From Ostreococcus lucimarinus CCE9901 (taxonomy: Eukaryota; Chlorophyta; Mamiellophyceae; Mamiellales; Bathycoccaceae): a DNA stretch of 64,000 bases. Within the stretch, counting starts at the first letter, position 1. Every line of letters begins with the position of its first letter. The stretch is from NCBI RefSeq assembly GCF_000092065.1, contig NC_009355.1:186001-250000 (forward strand), read 5' to 3'. The notes beneath the pieces are model-generated. The model had not been told where the DNA came from, searched no databases, and worked only from the letters and a program-made list of their open reading frames with translations. Below are positions 26,859-37,018 of this stretch, piece after piece. The translations under genes were made by a program, and so were the position numbers.

Positions 26859-27905
26859 TTACAATTGCGAGCAATCTCTGGGATACGATCCGAGTACGCG
26901 CAGAAACGTCGCCGACTCTTGCAGGTGACGCAACGCGTTTTGCATATTTTCATCCGCCATGTTCGCCTCGAAATCAATATAGAATAAATATGTGAACTGC
27001 ATCGATTGCCTCGCGCCCGCACTCGTCACGGGGTTCGTGCGCATCGGCCGTGATTCAATCTTTGTCATGTTGATGTCGCGCAGCGAAAAGCACGCCAACG
27101 CCTTGAAGAGAGCCCCTGGCTCTTCCTTCAACGACACCGCGATGGACGTTTTATACGGTACATCCGTTTGCATCGCGGGAATCGGTTCCCGCGATAACGC
27201 TAAGAAGCGCGTGACGTTGGACTTATCATCCTGAATCCCTTCGTCGTACACCTCCAACCCGTAAAGCTCCGCCGCGCGCCTGCTCGCCACGGCCGCCACG
27301 CCCTTCGCCCCCGCCTCTGCGATCGCTTTCGCCGCCCCCGCGGTGTCATCCACCGCCTCGCGCACCATCTTTAAGTTCGTCAAGTATCCCTCGCACTGCG
27401 CCAGCGCCTGCGGATGCGACTGCGCCCGCGTCAAATCCGCCACTCGTTGCCCCGGCAGCGCCAACAAGCAGTGGTTCACGCGATAATACACCTCGCCCAC
27501 CACGTGCAGCTTGTGCGTGAGAATCAAATCATAATTCCTATGAATCGACCCACCGAGCGAGTTTTCGAACGGCAGCACCGCGCGGTCGACTTCTTGCGCC
27601 TCCGTCGCCGCGTAGACGTCGTCGAACTGTTCCTTGGGCACCGTCTCGCAGTTCTCGTACGCCGCGAGCGCCGCGCCCTCCGAGTACGCCCCCGGCACGC
27701 CCTGATACGCCACTCGAAGGTCGCTGGACGCGACGAACACCGTCGGGTCGACGCTCGCGCGCGCGACGACGCGTCCGCGCGCGACGACGCCGCGCACCGC
27801 GCGCGAGGTCGATTGCACCGACGCCCTCGACGCCGCGCGACCGCGCGCGCGCGTCGCGCGCGACCGCACCGACGGCGCGACGCGCGCGCGCGACGTCGTT
27901 CGCAT
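26859..27905 (-). CDS. prephenate/arogenate dehydratase, plastid
   Basis: A 348-residue enzyme of phenylalanine synthesis that converts arogenate or prephenate. The core starts [19 protein letters not shown], continues with [20 protein letters not shown] and has the catalytic DKSNVTRFL (TRF motif). A C-terminal ACT domain has [24 protein letters not shown] (the ESRP motif), the phenylalanine feedback site. The first about 60 residues are a Ser/Arg-rich transit peptide. Green-plant enzymes of this form prefer arogenate, but the change of one residue decides and I cannot judge it. The start ATG is 27905; the frame upstream is open but lacks a good context. It converges with the OPR gene. Confidence 0.92.
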   Translation of the reverse strand: MRTTSRARVAPSVRSRATRARGRAASRASVQSTSRAVRGVVARGRVVARASVDPTVFVASSDLRVAYQGVPGAYSEGAALAAYENCETVPKEQFDDVYAATEAQEVDRAVLPFENSLGGSIHRNYDLILTHKLHVVGEVYYRVNHCLLALPGQRVADLTRAQSHPQALAQCEGYLTNLKMVREAVDDTAGAAKAIAEAGAKGVAAVASRRAAELYGLEVYDEGIQDDKSNVTRFLALSREPIPAMQTDVPYKTSIAVSLKEEPGALFKALACFSLRDINMTKIESRPMRTNPVTSAGARQSMQFTYLFYIDFEANMADENMQNALRHLQESATFLRVLGSYPRDCSQL

Positions 27906-28195
27906 CGTTCGACGCGCGCTCGCCGTCGTCGCTCGCGCGCCGCGCGTCGACGCGCGCTGACGTCGCGTTTTGAGGTTTTCGGTCGCGCCGCGACCCGTGG
28001 GTCGATATCGACGCATCGACGCACACCGCGACCTCGGGCGCGCACTGCGCGACGCGCGACGACGCGCGACGACCGCGCGAGCGAACGCAAAATTTTACGC
28101 GCGCGCCCGAGGCGAACGCGGGACGAACGCGCGAGGATCGACGACGCGGTGCGCGACATTTGAGAACGAGCGAGCGAAACGACACTTCTGTGCAC

Positions 28196-28492
28196 ATGGC
28201 GAAGAGGGACGAAAAGAAAAAGGAAGAGGGGGGCGCGACGGCGTCGGCGAGCGAGGAGACGACGAAGCGAGGCGCCAAAGACGTGGTGAAGGAGATCGAG
28301 CACGCGGCGCAGGATATCGCGGAGAAGGTGACGCACGGCGCGGAAAATTTGGTTTCTCGCGTGGACACGGCGCTGCACTACGGTCGGGACAAGGCGAAGG
28401 AGACGGCGGACGTCAACGGGGACGGTGTCGTGGACTCGAAGGACGTCACGGCGGCGGGGGAGAAGTGTGCGACGAAGTGTTCGATAATGTGA
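28196..28492 (+). CDS. small Lys-rich protein with a Ca2+-binding loop and a CaaX box
   Basis: A 98-residue protein with no family I recognise. Its middle (KDVVKEIEHAAQDIAEKV and SRVDTALHYGRDKAKE) is amphipathic helix. A single EF-hand/dockerin-like loop, DVNGDGVVDSKD, carries Asp/Asn/Asp at the expected positions. The last four residues, CSIM, are a farnesylation CaaX box, and a further Cys four residues upstream (CATKCSIM) could be palmitoylated. The basic N-terminus could bind membrane lipids. The ATG at 28196 is the first (an upstream in-frame TTG opens the frame). It is divergent from the dehydratase gene and converges with the MED19-like gene. Confidence 0.65.
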   Translation: MAKRDEKKKEEGGATASASEETTKRGAKDVVKEIEHAAQDIAEKVTHGAENLVSRVDTALHYGRDKAKETADVNGDGVVDSKDVTAAGEKCATKCSIM

Positions 28493-28706
28493 TGACTCGC
28501 GGCGGCGCTCGGTCGCGAGCGCCAAAATCAAGAACCATGCGCAAGAAACGATGATACGAGAAACAAACGATGTTGACGACGCTCGCCGTTGGAATGAGAA
28601 AGATTACTTGATCTTTGAATTCGATGCTATTTCGCTATTTGATGTGAGTGCCCACGACATCGCGGAAACGACGGCGCGGTTTCTCGATGATGGTGCGGCC
28701 GGCGTC

Positions 28707-28748
28707 TCACTCGACCATCGGCTCCGAAGGCGCGTCGCCGCCGCTCGC

Positions 28749-28779
<31 letters not shown>

Positions 28780-29351
28780 GTGTTTCTCGTCCCATCGCTG
28801 TCGCCCGTAGAAATACCCGCACTCACGCCCTGACTCGTCGTCTGCCCGCCGTCGTCCGTTCTTTTCCGCTTGTCCTTTTTCTCCTTCTTCGACTCCCGTT
28901 TGCGCTTCTTCTTCTCGCGCGCGCTCGTCTCATCTCCACCCTCCGCCTTTTTCGCCTCCGTCGCCCTGAGCGCCTTCAACGCCACGATTGCCGGCGCGAC
29001 TGCGCCTTTGTCCTCTTCGCTCAGCGCAAACGGCGCTCCTTTTCCGAGTCCGCCGAACGCGCGCGTCAGCGTCGCTCGATCCGGCGCCTCCAGATTCATC
29101 TTCGCGATCGGCAGCGCCTGTCGCAGCAGCGGTTCGAGCTCATTCGCGCGTCCCGTGCGCAGCTCGTATCCCGCGCTCACGCCCGGGATCTCGGTCGCGC
29201 AATCGATCCCCTCCGCGAGCGGCGGTTGCGCGCGAAAGTACGCGCGCCACTTGGCCAATCCCAACGGCGTGAGCGCGTCCCGCGCGCCGTGGTGCGCGTC
29301 CGGCGCGCGCGTCGCCGGTAAAGCGCCCAGCGCTTCGTCCACGCGCGACAT
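28707..29351 (-). CDS. MED19: MED19-like Mediator subunit
   Basis: A 214-residue protein with a conserved middle (TPLGLAKWRAYFRAQPPLAEGIDCATEIPGV, then LRTGRANELEPLLRQ), which matches the plant MED19 pattern EIRKGEGMELDQLI, and a Lys/Arg-rich tail (EKKKRKRESKKEKKDKRKR) like the MED19 C-terminus. MED19 sits at the head/middle junction of Mediator. The tail ends in an Ala/Thr repeat. The start ATG at 29351 (MSRVDEALG) is preferred; another in-frame ATG at 29429 overlaps the start codon of the divergent gene. Identity is moderately sure. Confidence 0.5.
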
Positions 29352-29427
29352 GCGCGCGCCGCTCGCTCGCGCGCGCCGCGCGTCGCCTTCTGCCGCACTG
29401 CGCGGCGCGCGGCCCCGAACCTTCGCC

Positions 29428-29618
29428 ATGGGCCGCGGTTGGTTCTTCGGGCTCGGCGGCGACGACGCCGAGTTCGACGGCGACGAATTCGACGACGTCT
29501 TGCCGCCGTTCTGGGAGACGGACGTCGTGCAGCTCACCGAGCGCGACCGGCGCGAGGTGAATCTGTACGAAGGCTTGCAACCGCTGTGGCCAAAGTTGGG
29601 ACAGCTCATGGTGCGTCG

Positions 29619-29649
<31 letters not shown>

Positions 29650-30477
29650 ATACCGTCGACTCGCGCGCGATCGAGCGACGGCGACGGCGACTGACGGAAC
29701 GCGCTCGATTCGACGCGCGACGCGCAGATGATGGCGTTCACGGTGAAGGGTGTTGTGGACGGCTTGGAGTCGTTCACGGGAAAACGCATCGCGGGAACGT
29801 CGCAGCCGAACATCACGCTGGATGACTTTAAAGATATCATCGAGGACGCGCTGGAGCTTGGGATCGTGCGGGCGCACGATATGAAACTGCGGCGGACGGG
29901 GACGCCGTCGAGGACGAAGGAACACCCGGGATACGAACCAATCCAGCACGCGGCGCTGGAGCAGACGCCGTTTGAGGTGGTGACGGAAGGATTAGAGTTC
30001 ACGGTGGATGATGTGATTGAGATATTGAGGTATAGAAAGCGCGTGGCTGAGAATTGTGAACGCAGGGAAAAGATGGTGAAAGCTGTGATATGGTGGCGTT
30101 CGGGAAAGCCGCCTCGCGTGATTCGCGAGGAACTCATGCGCGATGAGGCTCGAGCGGTGGCGGAGGCGAAGCGGCTCGGGCAGCCGCTCCCAAAATCCGT
30201 GTTCGGTACGGATGAAGAAATAGAGGCGCTGTTGTCGGTGCAAAATGATCGGCGGCAAGAGATGAAGGTGACGCTCGAAGAGAATCCTTCGGGCGCCGTC
30301 AACTTGATGTGGCCCGAGGAGCACGAAACTTGGTACAATCAATCGCTCGCGCACGAATTGAGCCGATTTGAGGTCGTGCTGCTGCGAATGGAGTACTCGG
30401 TGAGCATGGGGTTGAAGGTAGGTAAGGACGGTAAGATTATGCCGCGGCGACGCGTGCGAGGGTGTTGCGGCGTGTGA
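29428..30477 (+). CDS. hypothetical protein, two exons (310 aa)
   Basis: Exon 1 is 29428-29610 (61 codons) and exon 2 is 29728-30477. I do not recognise the protein. It begins MGRGWFFGLGGDD, then an acidic stretch with DVLPPFWETDVVQLTERD, and a helical second exon (LDDFKDIIEDALELGIVRAHDM, EILRYRKRVAENCERREKMV). The end is VRGCCGV, a possible CC-type prenyl site. The exon junction is in phase 0 (PKLGQLM-MMAFTVK). Without splicing, exon 1 runs into an Asp repeat and stops. The start codon at 29428 shares CATG with an in-frame ATG of the minus-strand MED19-like gene. It converges with RAD50, 56 bp apart. Confidence 0.72.
29611..29727 (+). other. intron of the gene at 29428 (117 nt)
   Basis: Donor GTGCGTCG, branch motif ACTGACG with its adenine 33 nt from the GACGCGCAG acceptor. 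It contains a (GAC)n stretch. Confidence 0.82.
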
Positions 30478-30532
30478 ATTTCGTATCTTACATCAATGAA
30501 TCGTAGCAAATGTAAATCAGCCAGGCTTAGTC

Positions 30533-33500
30533 TTAGTCATAAATGTCCTCTCTTTCGATGTGCGAATGCTGATTGTCGTCTTTTGTGATTCTCCAATAGT
30601 AATCCGTGAGTTCGCGCTGACCGAGTACGTGAGCAAACTCCATGTCGTGCGTGATGACAATCAATTGGAAGTTCTCTTGATCACGGCGGCTCTTCATGAT
30701 TTCGATAAGCGACCTCGCGAGAGCGTCAGAGTTTGGCGCGTCGAGATTTGTCGTCGGCTCGTCAAGCGCTAGGATCCCACAGTTCAAGCAAAACGTCTCA
30801 GCGAGTGCAAGGCGAATGATCAAACACGCGAGAACCTTTTGTCCGGCGCTGCAACGACCGCGCATTTCCAGCTCTGCGCCGCCGCACAACATAACGACGC
30901 GATAGTTGTACGAGCTTCTGCCGGTAGTGCCGTCAGAGTCGCTTCGGATCTGGATGCTATCAATATCTTGACCGCGGTAGGTGCGTTGCCATAATTCGCG
31001 AACAACCTTGTTGATTTCTTCCATCTTGGTCGCGTGGAATGACATCAGTGCCTTGTCAAGAGCTTTGTGATATCGATCCAAGTCATCGCTCACCATTTCG
31101 ACGGTTTTCAATTCGACGAGTTGTTTCGACAGTCGTTTCTCGATGTTGTTGTACTCGGCACCCTTCAGCTGGTCACCAGCGGCTTTCATAGCCTCACGAT
31201 GCGCCTTCACTCGACCCTGCGCTTCGGCAGCCTCGGTACGGAAATCGTTCTTGACGTTCGTCACTTGCCGCAGCTTCTTTTCCACATCCGGCATCTGGCC
31301 CATGTTGTGCATCTCCGCGGTGAGTTGATCGATCTCTTTCAATATCGTTTCTTCTTCTCGCTTACCCCTCAAGAACGCGATGTTATCTTCCAACTCGCGT
31401 TTCAGATCGTTTTGTCGCGCGATGACCTCCTCTTTCGCCTTGAGTTGTTTGCCTCTTGTCTGTAACTTGGCCTCAAGCTCTTCTATTTTCCCATTCGTCT
31501 CCTCGAGCGATCTGTTGTGCTCTACTAAGCGCTCAGAAGTTCCCGCAGCATCCGCCGCCTCGATTGTCTTGCTCATACTGGTGATCGTGTCAACGACGCG
31601 TTGCAACTCGCGAATTTCGTTTTCAAGCGCGTCTTGCTCTTGAGCGTGCGTCTTGCGTTGAGATTCACGCTCACTCGAGAGTTTTTCTTTCTCTGCGAGG
31701 CCAGGAGCGCGCTCTTCCTCCATTCGCTTTTGCTCCGCAGCGCTCTCCGCTGTCGCCTTAGAGATGTCGGCCATCTCCGCCTTGAGCTGTGTGCGTTTCT
31801 CGCCGCGCGACTGCGCCACGAGCAGTTCCTCGCGCATGTCACGAGCATTCCGCTCTAGGTTTAACAACTCCGTTTCGTGCCGCTCCTTACGCTTGACCAA
31901 AATTGCCTTTTCACGATCGGCGGCTTCGCGCTTCACGTCGAGCATCTCTATCTCGTTGGAGATGTCCAGCGCCGAACGCGTCTCACCATTCGATTCGAGG
32001 TAACGAGATTCCAAAGAATCAATCGTGCTCTGCAGTGCGTCAACTTCCTTGGCAAGTCGCGAAATGTTTCCGGCGTCTTCGAGCAAAGACGCCGTCGACT
32101 CTCTCGCGCGCTGCCTGTCTGCAAGGTTCTCCTCCGCGTTTTTTTTCTTCGCTTGCGCGTCGGCTAAACTGTCTTCCAAATTCGAGACATCGCGTTCGGA
32201 ATTGGGGATCTTTTCAGACACGGCCTTGAATCGCGATGCAGTCTCGCTTAAAGCTTGAAGCAATTCACGGCGTTCGCGCGTCTTTTGTACGCGTTCCTCC
32301 AATGAGGCAATTTGTGCCGGAGCGTTGGCGATGTTTGTTTGCATATCTTGAATGAAAGTATCCGCAGCGTTGAATGACGGGAAACCCCGCTTGCAAAGGG
32401 AACACGTCTGGTTCTTCTCGGCTTCGGCGACAAACTTCGAAAACAAGGTTTGTAACGCCGTAAGCGTTGTAAGGTTCTCCTCAACGTCAGTGACTTCGCG
32501 ATTGACGGCGTCGAGAGCTTCTCGATATCCAGCAAAACCTCCCGCGCCAAGTAATCGAACGTTTGCTTCTATCTTCTCAGTCGACTTGATCTCTTCTAAT
32601 TCTCTTCTATCACTTTGTAACGCGGCCCTCGCGGCTTCGAGCTCGTGTTCGAGCACGGCGACGTTCGAAGTATTTGTGTTGCATTCGGTTTGCGCGTTGG
32701 CCGTCTCCTCGGAGAGTTCGTTCAATTTTTCAATCACTGCATCCTTGAGCTCTATGTTCATCGGCATCGCCGCACCGAAGATTTCGCGTAGTTGCTCAGC
32801 ACGGCTGTCGACGATAGTTTCAAGTGTGTTGTTCTTAGTGGAATATTCCTCCTTCTTCATACGCACTTTCATCTCGCTCTCGCCTGCTTGCACGGCGCTC
32901 TCTTGCTCCGATCGCAACTTCGTCATCTCTCGCTCAAGCTCACCTAATTTCTGATCAGCTTGCTCCATATCCACCTTCAGCTGTGTGGCGAAATCAGATT
33001 TGCTCTTGGACGCGTACGCTTCGTTTGCTCGCTTCACACGGTTTTCGAGTTCCTCTATCGCCGATTCGTTCACCGCGTTCTCGCCTAGTTCCTTGTTGAT
33101 CACTTCGAGGCGAGCTTTACGCGCAGCTTGCTGCTCGTTGATGATTTGGATTCGTTGCGTGTGCGAGCTCAACCTTTCGGTGATTTCATCGATTTTTGCC
33201 CCACAAGCAGTGTCTAAATCACGGTGCTTTGAGCGCATCTTGTCAATCGCCTGTTGGCGCATCGACAGTCGCGAGTCCAGCGCGTTCGACAGGGCATTCG
33301 GGGCGATTTCTGGCGAGATCTCGACACCTATTTCAGGATACTTCTTCGCAATTGACTGAGCAAACACCGAACGCTCCGCGATGCGCTTTGTGTGCGCTTC
33401 AGCTTCCGCGCCCAGTCTACCGGCAGTCTTGATCATGCGCTCACGATGTTCCTTCAAAGCCTCCATCTCTAAACGTACGTCGTTAAGCTTGCGATCTAAC

Positions 33501-34608
33501 ACGTCGCGTTCTTGCTTCATAGTCGCAAACTTTTGATTGAACGTATCACCCATTTTCTCGAGCTCTTCCAGTGACTCAGTTAACTCGGTGTTCATGCTCG
33601 CTAATTTACGTGCGTTTTCCGAAGTCACCGCTTCGCGGCGAGCAATCAACGCATTACGCTTCTCATGAATTTGTCGCACCGAAGAAAACACTGCTTCGAT
33701 CTGAGCGATTTCCTCCTGCGCCGCTTGTATCTTGGCTTCGAGCGACGAGATGTGATCGGTCAAATCATCCGCCTTGTCTCGGTTCGTTTCAAACGTCGCG
33801 CGCAGTTTCATTGCGTGGTCTTTTTGAATCTTCAGCGACTCAACCTTACCTTTGAACTCGCGAATCAATCCAGTTTGCTCGGTTTTCAATTTTCGTATGT
33901 GTTCCAACGCTTTCGTGTACTTTGTCGCGCTAAAAATCTCATCAAACTTCTTCTTCAGTCCCGCGCTGTCGCCGAGCGGCCAATTCGATTCTTCCTGATG
34001 CACGAAGACGACATTTTCCAATATCGCCTTTGACACCCCCATCAGCGCCGGCACTTCGGCGTTGATGTCTACGCACTTCCTCGATATGCTCACCATCTTC
34101 CCACCGTCATCGACGCTCTGAATCACGCTATCTAAATCCTTCTTCTCCAACTTTCCTCTCGCCTTTTGCGTCAACTGAAACGACCGAATCACCACGAACG
34201 GTTTCCCCATCACGTTCCTAAACCGCAACTTGATCTGCGCCTTCACCTCCGTGACGTCCGCGACCTTCGGATCGTGAATGAACGCCTGTCCGGACCTCGC
34301 CGACGGCGGGAGTTCGCCCGTGGAGCCCATCTTCAGGCACTCGATGATGGTCGTCTTCCCCGCCCCGTTCCGCCCGACGATGAGCGTCAGCGGTTTCGGG
34401 AACTGAATCACGTGCTCGTTCTCGGGCGAGAACGAGCGAATGCCCTTTATGAGCAGCTGCGCGCGCGTCGCCGTTCGCGTCGATCGCGTCAGTTGGCGTT
34501 CGTCGAGCGCGCGCCGCGTTCAAATCTACGAATCGACAGCTCGCGCGCGTCATCGCGCGTCACCGCGTCGCCGCGCGTCTTCGCGCGCACCTTATCCACC
34601 GTGCACAT
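30533..34608 (-). CDS. RAD50: RAD50, DNA double-strand break repair ATPase, two exons
   Basis: Exon 1 is 34591-34608 (MCTVDK) and exon 2 is 30533-34456, giving 1313 residues, the usual RAD50 length. The joined start MCTVDKLLIKGIRSF matches plant RAD50 closely. Walker A is GRNGAGKTT at residues 34-42; the Q-loop region with VFVHQEESNWPL follows; a long coiled coil runs both sides of the zinc hook CSLC at about residue 690; the signature CSAGQKVLACLIIRLALAE and Walker B ILALDEPTTNLD lie near residue 1238. RAD50 with MRE11 and NBS1 tethers and processes DNA ends. Unspliced, the frame opens at a GTG in HVIQF and has no ATG. It converges with the unknown gene at 29428. Confidence 0.95.
34457..34590 (-). 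other. intron of RAD50 (134 nt)
   Basis: Donor GTGCGCGC after the six-codon exon, branch motif ACTGACG with its adenine 32 nt from the GCGCAG acceptor. Splicing restores the conserved RAD50 N-terminus. Confidence 0.9.
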
Positions 34609-34710
34609 CGCGCGCGACTCTCCCGCGCGCGTCGCGCGCCCTCGCGCCGCGCGCGTCCGACGTCGCGCCGCGCTCTGACGCCGCGCGCGGCGTCACTCGC
34701 GCGCGCGCGG

Positions 34711-35103
34711 ATGCTTTCGCCGCGCGCCGCGACGCCGACGCCGCGCGCCGCGACGCCGCGCGCGGCGCGTCGCGGCGTCGTCGCGCGCGCGAACCCGAGC
34801 GCGCAGGGCGGGCTCACGAAGACGCGGTGCGACGCGTGTCAGGGCGCGGGGACGCAGCCGTGCCCGACGTGCAACGACATCGGACTCACGGGCTGGACGA
34901 TCGACGGGAACACGCAGCGGTGCGAGCGGCGAGGGTACGTGCCGGTGATGACGGGCGGCGTGCTCGGGATGGGGGCGAAGAAGACGGGGGAGAGGGCGTG
35001 CGAGCGGTGCAACGAGGGGACGAAGAAGACGCCGGGGAGGATCGCGTGCGGGCGGTGCCAAGGGAACAAGTTTTTGCTGTTTCGAAGCGCGGATTGGCGA
35101 TGA
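34711..35103 (+). CDS. DnaJ-type zinc-finger protein, plastid candidate
   Basis: A 130-residue protein with four Cys-x-x-Cys pairs, as in DnaJ central zinc domains and the plastid BSD2-like proteins: CDACQGAG, CPTCNDIG, CERCNEGT and CGRCQGNK. It lacks a J-domain. The N-terminus is Arg/Ala/Thr-rich with a transit-peptide look. It could assist folding of plastid proteins such as Rubisco; the role is inferred. It is divergent from RAD50 with 102 bp between start codons. Confidence 0.72.
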   Translation: MLSPRAATPTPRAATPRAARRGVVARANPSAQGGLTKTRCDACQGAGTQPCPTCNDIGLTGWTIDGNTQRCERRGYVPVMTGGVLGMGAKKTGERACERCNEGTKKTPGRIACGRCQGNKFLLFRSADWR

Positions 35104-35209
35104 ATTCTCGCGAGCGGTGTAATATTAAATAATTAATCGAAGAATAAATCGAAGCGCGGTGTGTGCTACAGAGACGGGGGGCGAGGGACTTGACAAGACG
35201 CGCGCGCGT

Positions 35210-36766
35210 CTATATGGAAATGTCGATGTCGGGCAAGTAATACTGCCGAATGCGGCAGTACACGGTGAGAAAGATACTGATGGCTGGACCCCAATACAGA
35301 ACGCGTTCCTTCGCGCCGACGAAGAAGCCGGGTAGCCCGGAGTCGGAGTACACGCCGAGCGCCGTGTCGATTGGAGACGTTCCTGGTGCGTCTTCGGGCA
35401 AACCGGCGTCGGCGTTCGATTTGCGTTCGTTGATCATGCGGGTGATGACGACGTCAACCGGGGTCGTAAAAATGGCTCCACACACCCCACCGAACGCACC
35501 GAAGAGAGCTTCGGTGAGAGGGGCGTCCGGATCGAGCGCTTGAATGCTCGCGACGACGAGCAGCAGCTTCAAGTACTCAAACACGGCTAGCTGAATGCCG
35601 CCAAAGGGAATGTCGCGCAGAAGCGCGACTTTCCAACACTTGAACAGATTCTTTCTCGCCGCTGGGGTTAAAACGTTGGTCTCGAGCGCTTCGGGAATGC
35701 TCATCCCTATTTGCGTACCATTCTTCACCGCCTCGGCCGGGAGGCGAAGAATCGAAGCGAAAAATTCCCCGAACCCGCCAGCGATGAGATAAATAACGAT
35801 CGGATGCGGCCGCATAACGTCCACTTGAAGCAAGATATCTTTGGCATACTCGTACAAGCCGAGGTACAGCGCGAGTGGAATGCCCTCCTTGAACAAGTTT
35901 GATGACAAACCGTCGTACAAGGAAACCACTCCGCCCTCGCCGACGATTTCGTCCCACGTTGGATCGTACCCTCGAATTTCGTCCGCGCTCTCGTCGACGC
36001 TCAAGTCAACGCTCGCGCCTACTTCTTTTGATTTCTTCTGCCTCAAGGATATTTTTCTAACCTTTATAGTGTCCAAAGGGTGCATCGTTGCGTTGGACAC
36101 GATGGACGCCACTAACGCGGCGCCGTACACGACGACCGGGCCTTGCGCCGCCAATCGCCCGAATATAACCTTGCGCTCCTTCAACCGACGTTGCAACGAG
36201 GCCTCGTTCGACCTCTTATTCACCAACCGCTTCTTTTGATCGCTCAAATTCGCGTACGCATCCGTCTCCGTGTACTCGCTCAGCTGTCCCTCCAAATTCT
36301 TCGCCGCGAGCAACGCCAGCTCCGCGTCCACTTGTTCCAACGCCTCCTCGTTCACCGCTTGGAGCGCGTTCAGCTCTTGCAACAACAAATCAATGTTCCC
36401 TCGCGTCAGCACGCTCGCCTTGCGATTCCGCGCCTTCTCGTCGAGCTTCAACAAATTTTCCAGCTCGACGCCGCGCTTCGGATTATACAGCACCCCGCTC
36501 GACGCCGACCCGAACCCCTCCGCGCGCGCCTCCATCCCGTTCGCCCCCATCGCCGCGATCGCGACCGCGAGCGCCGCGCCCGCGACCTTCCCGCGCGTCG
36601 CCATCGCGAACGACGACGACGGTCCGTCGTCGTCCGCGTCGTCGGCGTCATCGCGCCATCGCGCGTTCGCGCGCGTCTTCACCGCGCCGTCGCGTCGCCC
36701 GCGGGCGTCGACGCGCCTCGCGCGCGCGCCGCGCGGCGCGAGCGATACCACCGCGCGCGTCGCCAT
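35210..36766 (-). CDS. mitochondrial carrier family transporter, plastid-type
   Basis: A 518-residue carrier. The C-terminal about 310 residues hold three repeats of about 100 residues with carrier motifs: MHPLDTIKVRKI, RLPAEAVKNGTQIG and TTPVDVVITRMINERK (PxDxxxxR-type). This matches carriers placed in plastid envelopes (the SAM-carrier group) by the long leader, but the substrate is not visible. The first about 200 residues include an Arg/Ala leader with hydrophobic LAVAIAAMGANG and a coiled-coil region (LLQELNALQAVNEEALEQVDAELALLAAK). The ATG at 36766 is the first; the frame upstream opens from a GTG. Confidence 0.8.
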   Translation of the reverse strand: MATRAVVSLAPRGARARRVDARGRRDGAVKTRANARWRDDADDADDDGPSSSFAMATRGKVAGAALAVAIAAMGANGMEARAEGFGSASSGVLYNPKRGVELENLLKLDEKARNRKASVLTRGNIDLLLQELNALQAVNEEALEQVDAELALLAAKNLEGQLSEYTETDAYANLSDQKKRLVNKRSNEASLQRRLKERKVIFGRLAAQGPVVVYGAALVASIVSNATMHPLDTIKVRKISLRQKKSKEVGASVDLSVDESADEIRGYDPTWDEIVGEGGVVSLYDGLSSNLFKEGIPLALYLGLYEYAKDILLQVDVMRPHPIVIYLIAGGFGEFFASILRLPAEAVKNGTQIGMSIPEALETNVLTPAARKNLFKCWKVALLRDIPFGGIQLAVFEYLKLLLVVASIQALDPDAPLTEALFGAFGGVCGAIFTTPVDVVITRMINERKSNADAGLPEDAPGTSPIDTALGVYSDSGLPGFFVGAKERVLYWGPAISIFLTVYCRIRQYYLPDIDISI

Positions 36767-37018
36767 GCTCGCGCGCGTCGCGCGTCGCGCCGTGACGCCG
36801 CGCGCGGCGTCGTCGCGGCGCGGCGGCGTCGCGGCCACGTCATCGGATGCATAAATGCCTCGATGGCTTTAAAAAGCCCACGATGCGAGATGTGTAAACC
36901 CTAATCCGAAAAACCCTCGACGGGAGGGGGTCAATTTCGACGACGCGCGGCGCGCGCCGCACTCCGCGACGCGCCCTCGCGCCCGCCCGCGACGACGCAC
37001 GTCCCGCGCTCGCTCGCC

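Noticed and set aside
28870-29694. Ser/Ala-rich plus-strand frame leading into 29428
   Set aside because: The part before 29428 is antisense to the MED19-like gene; only the part from 29428 is exon 1.
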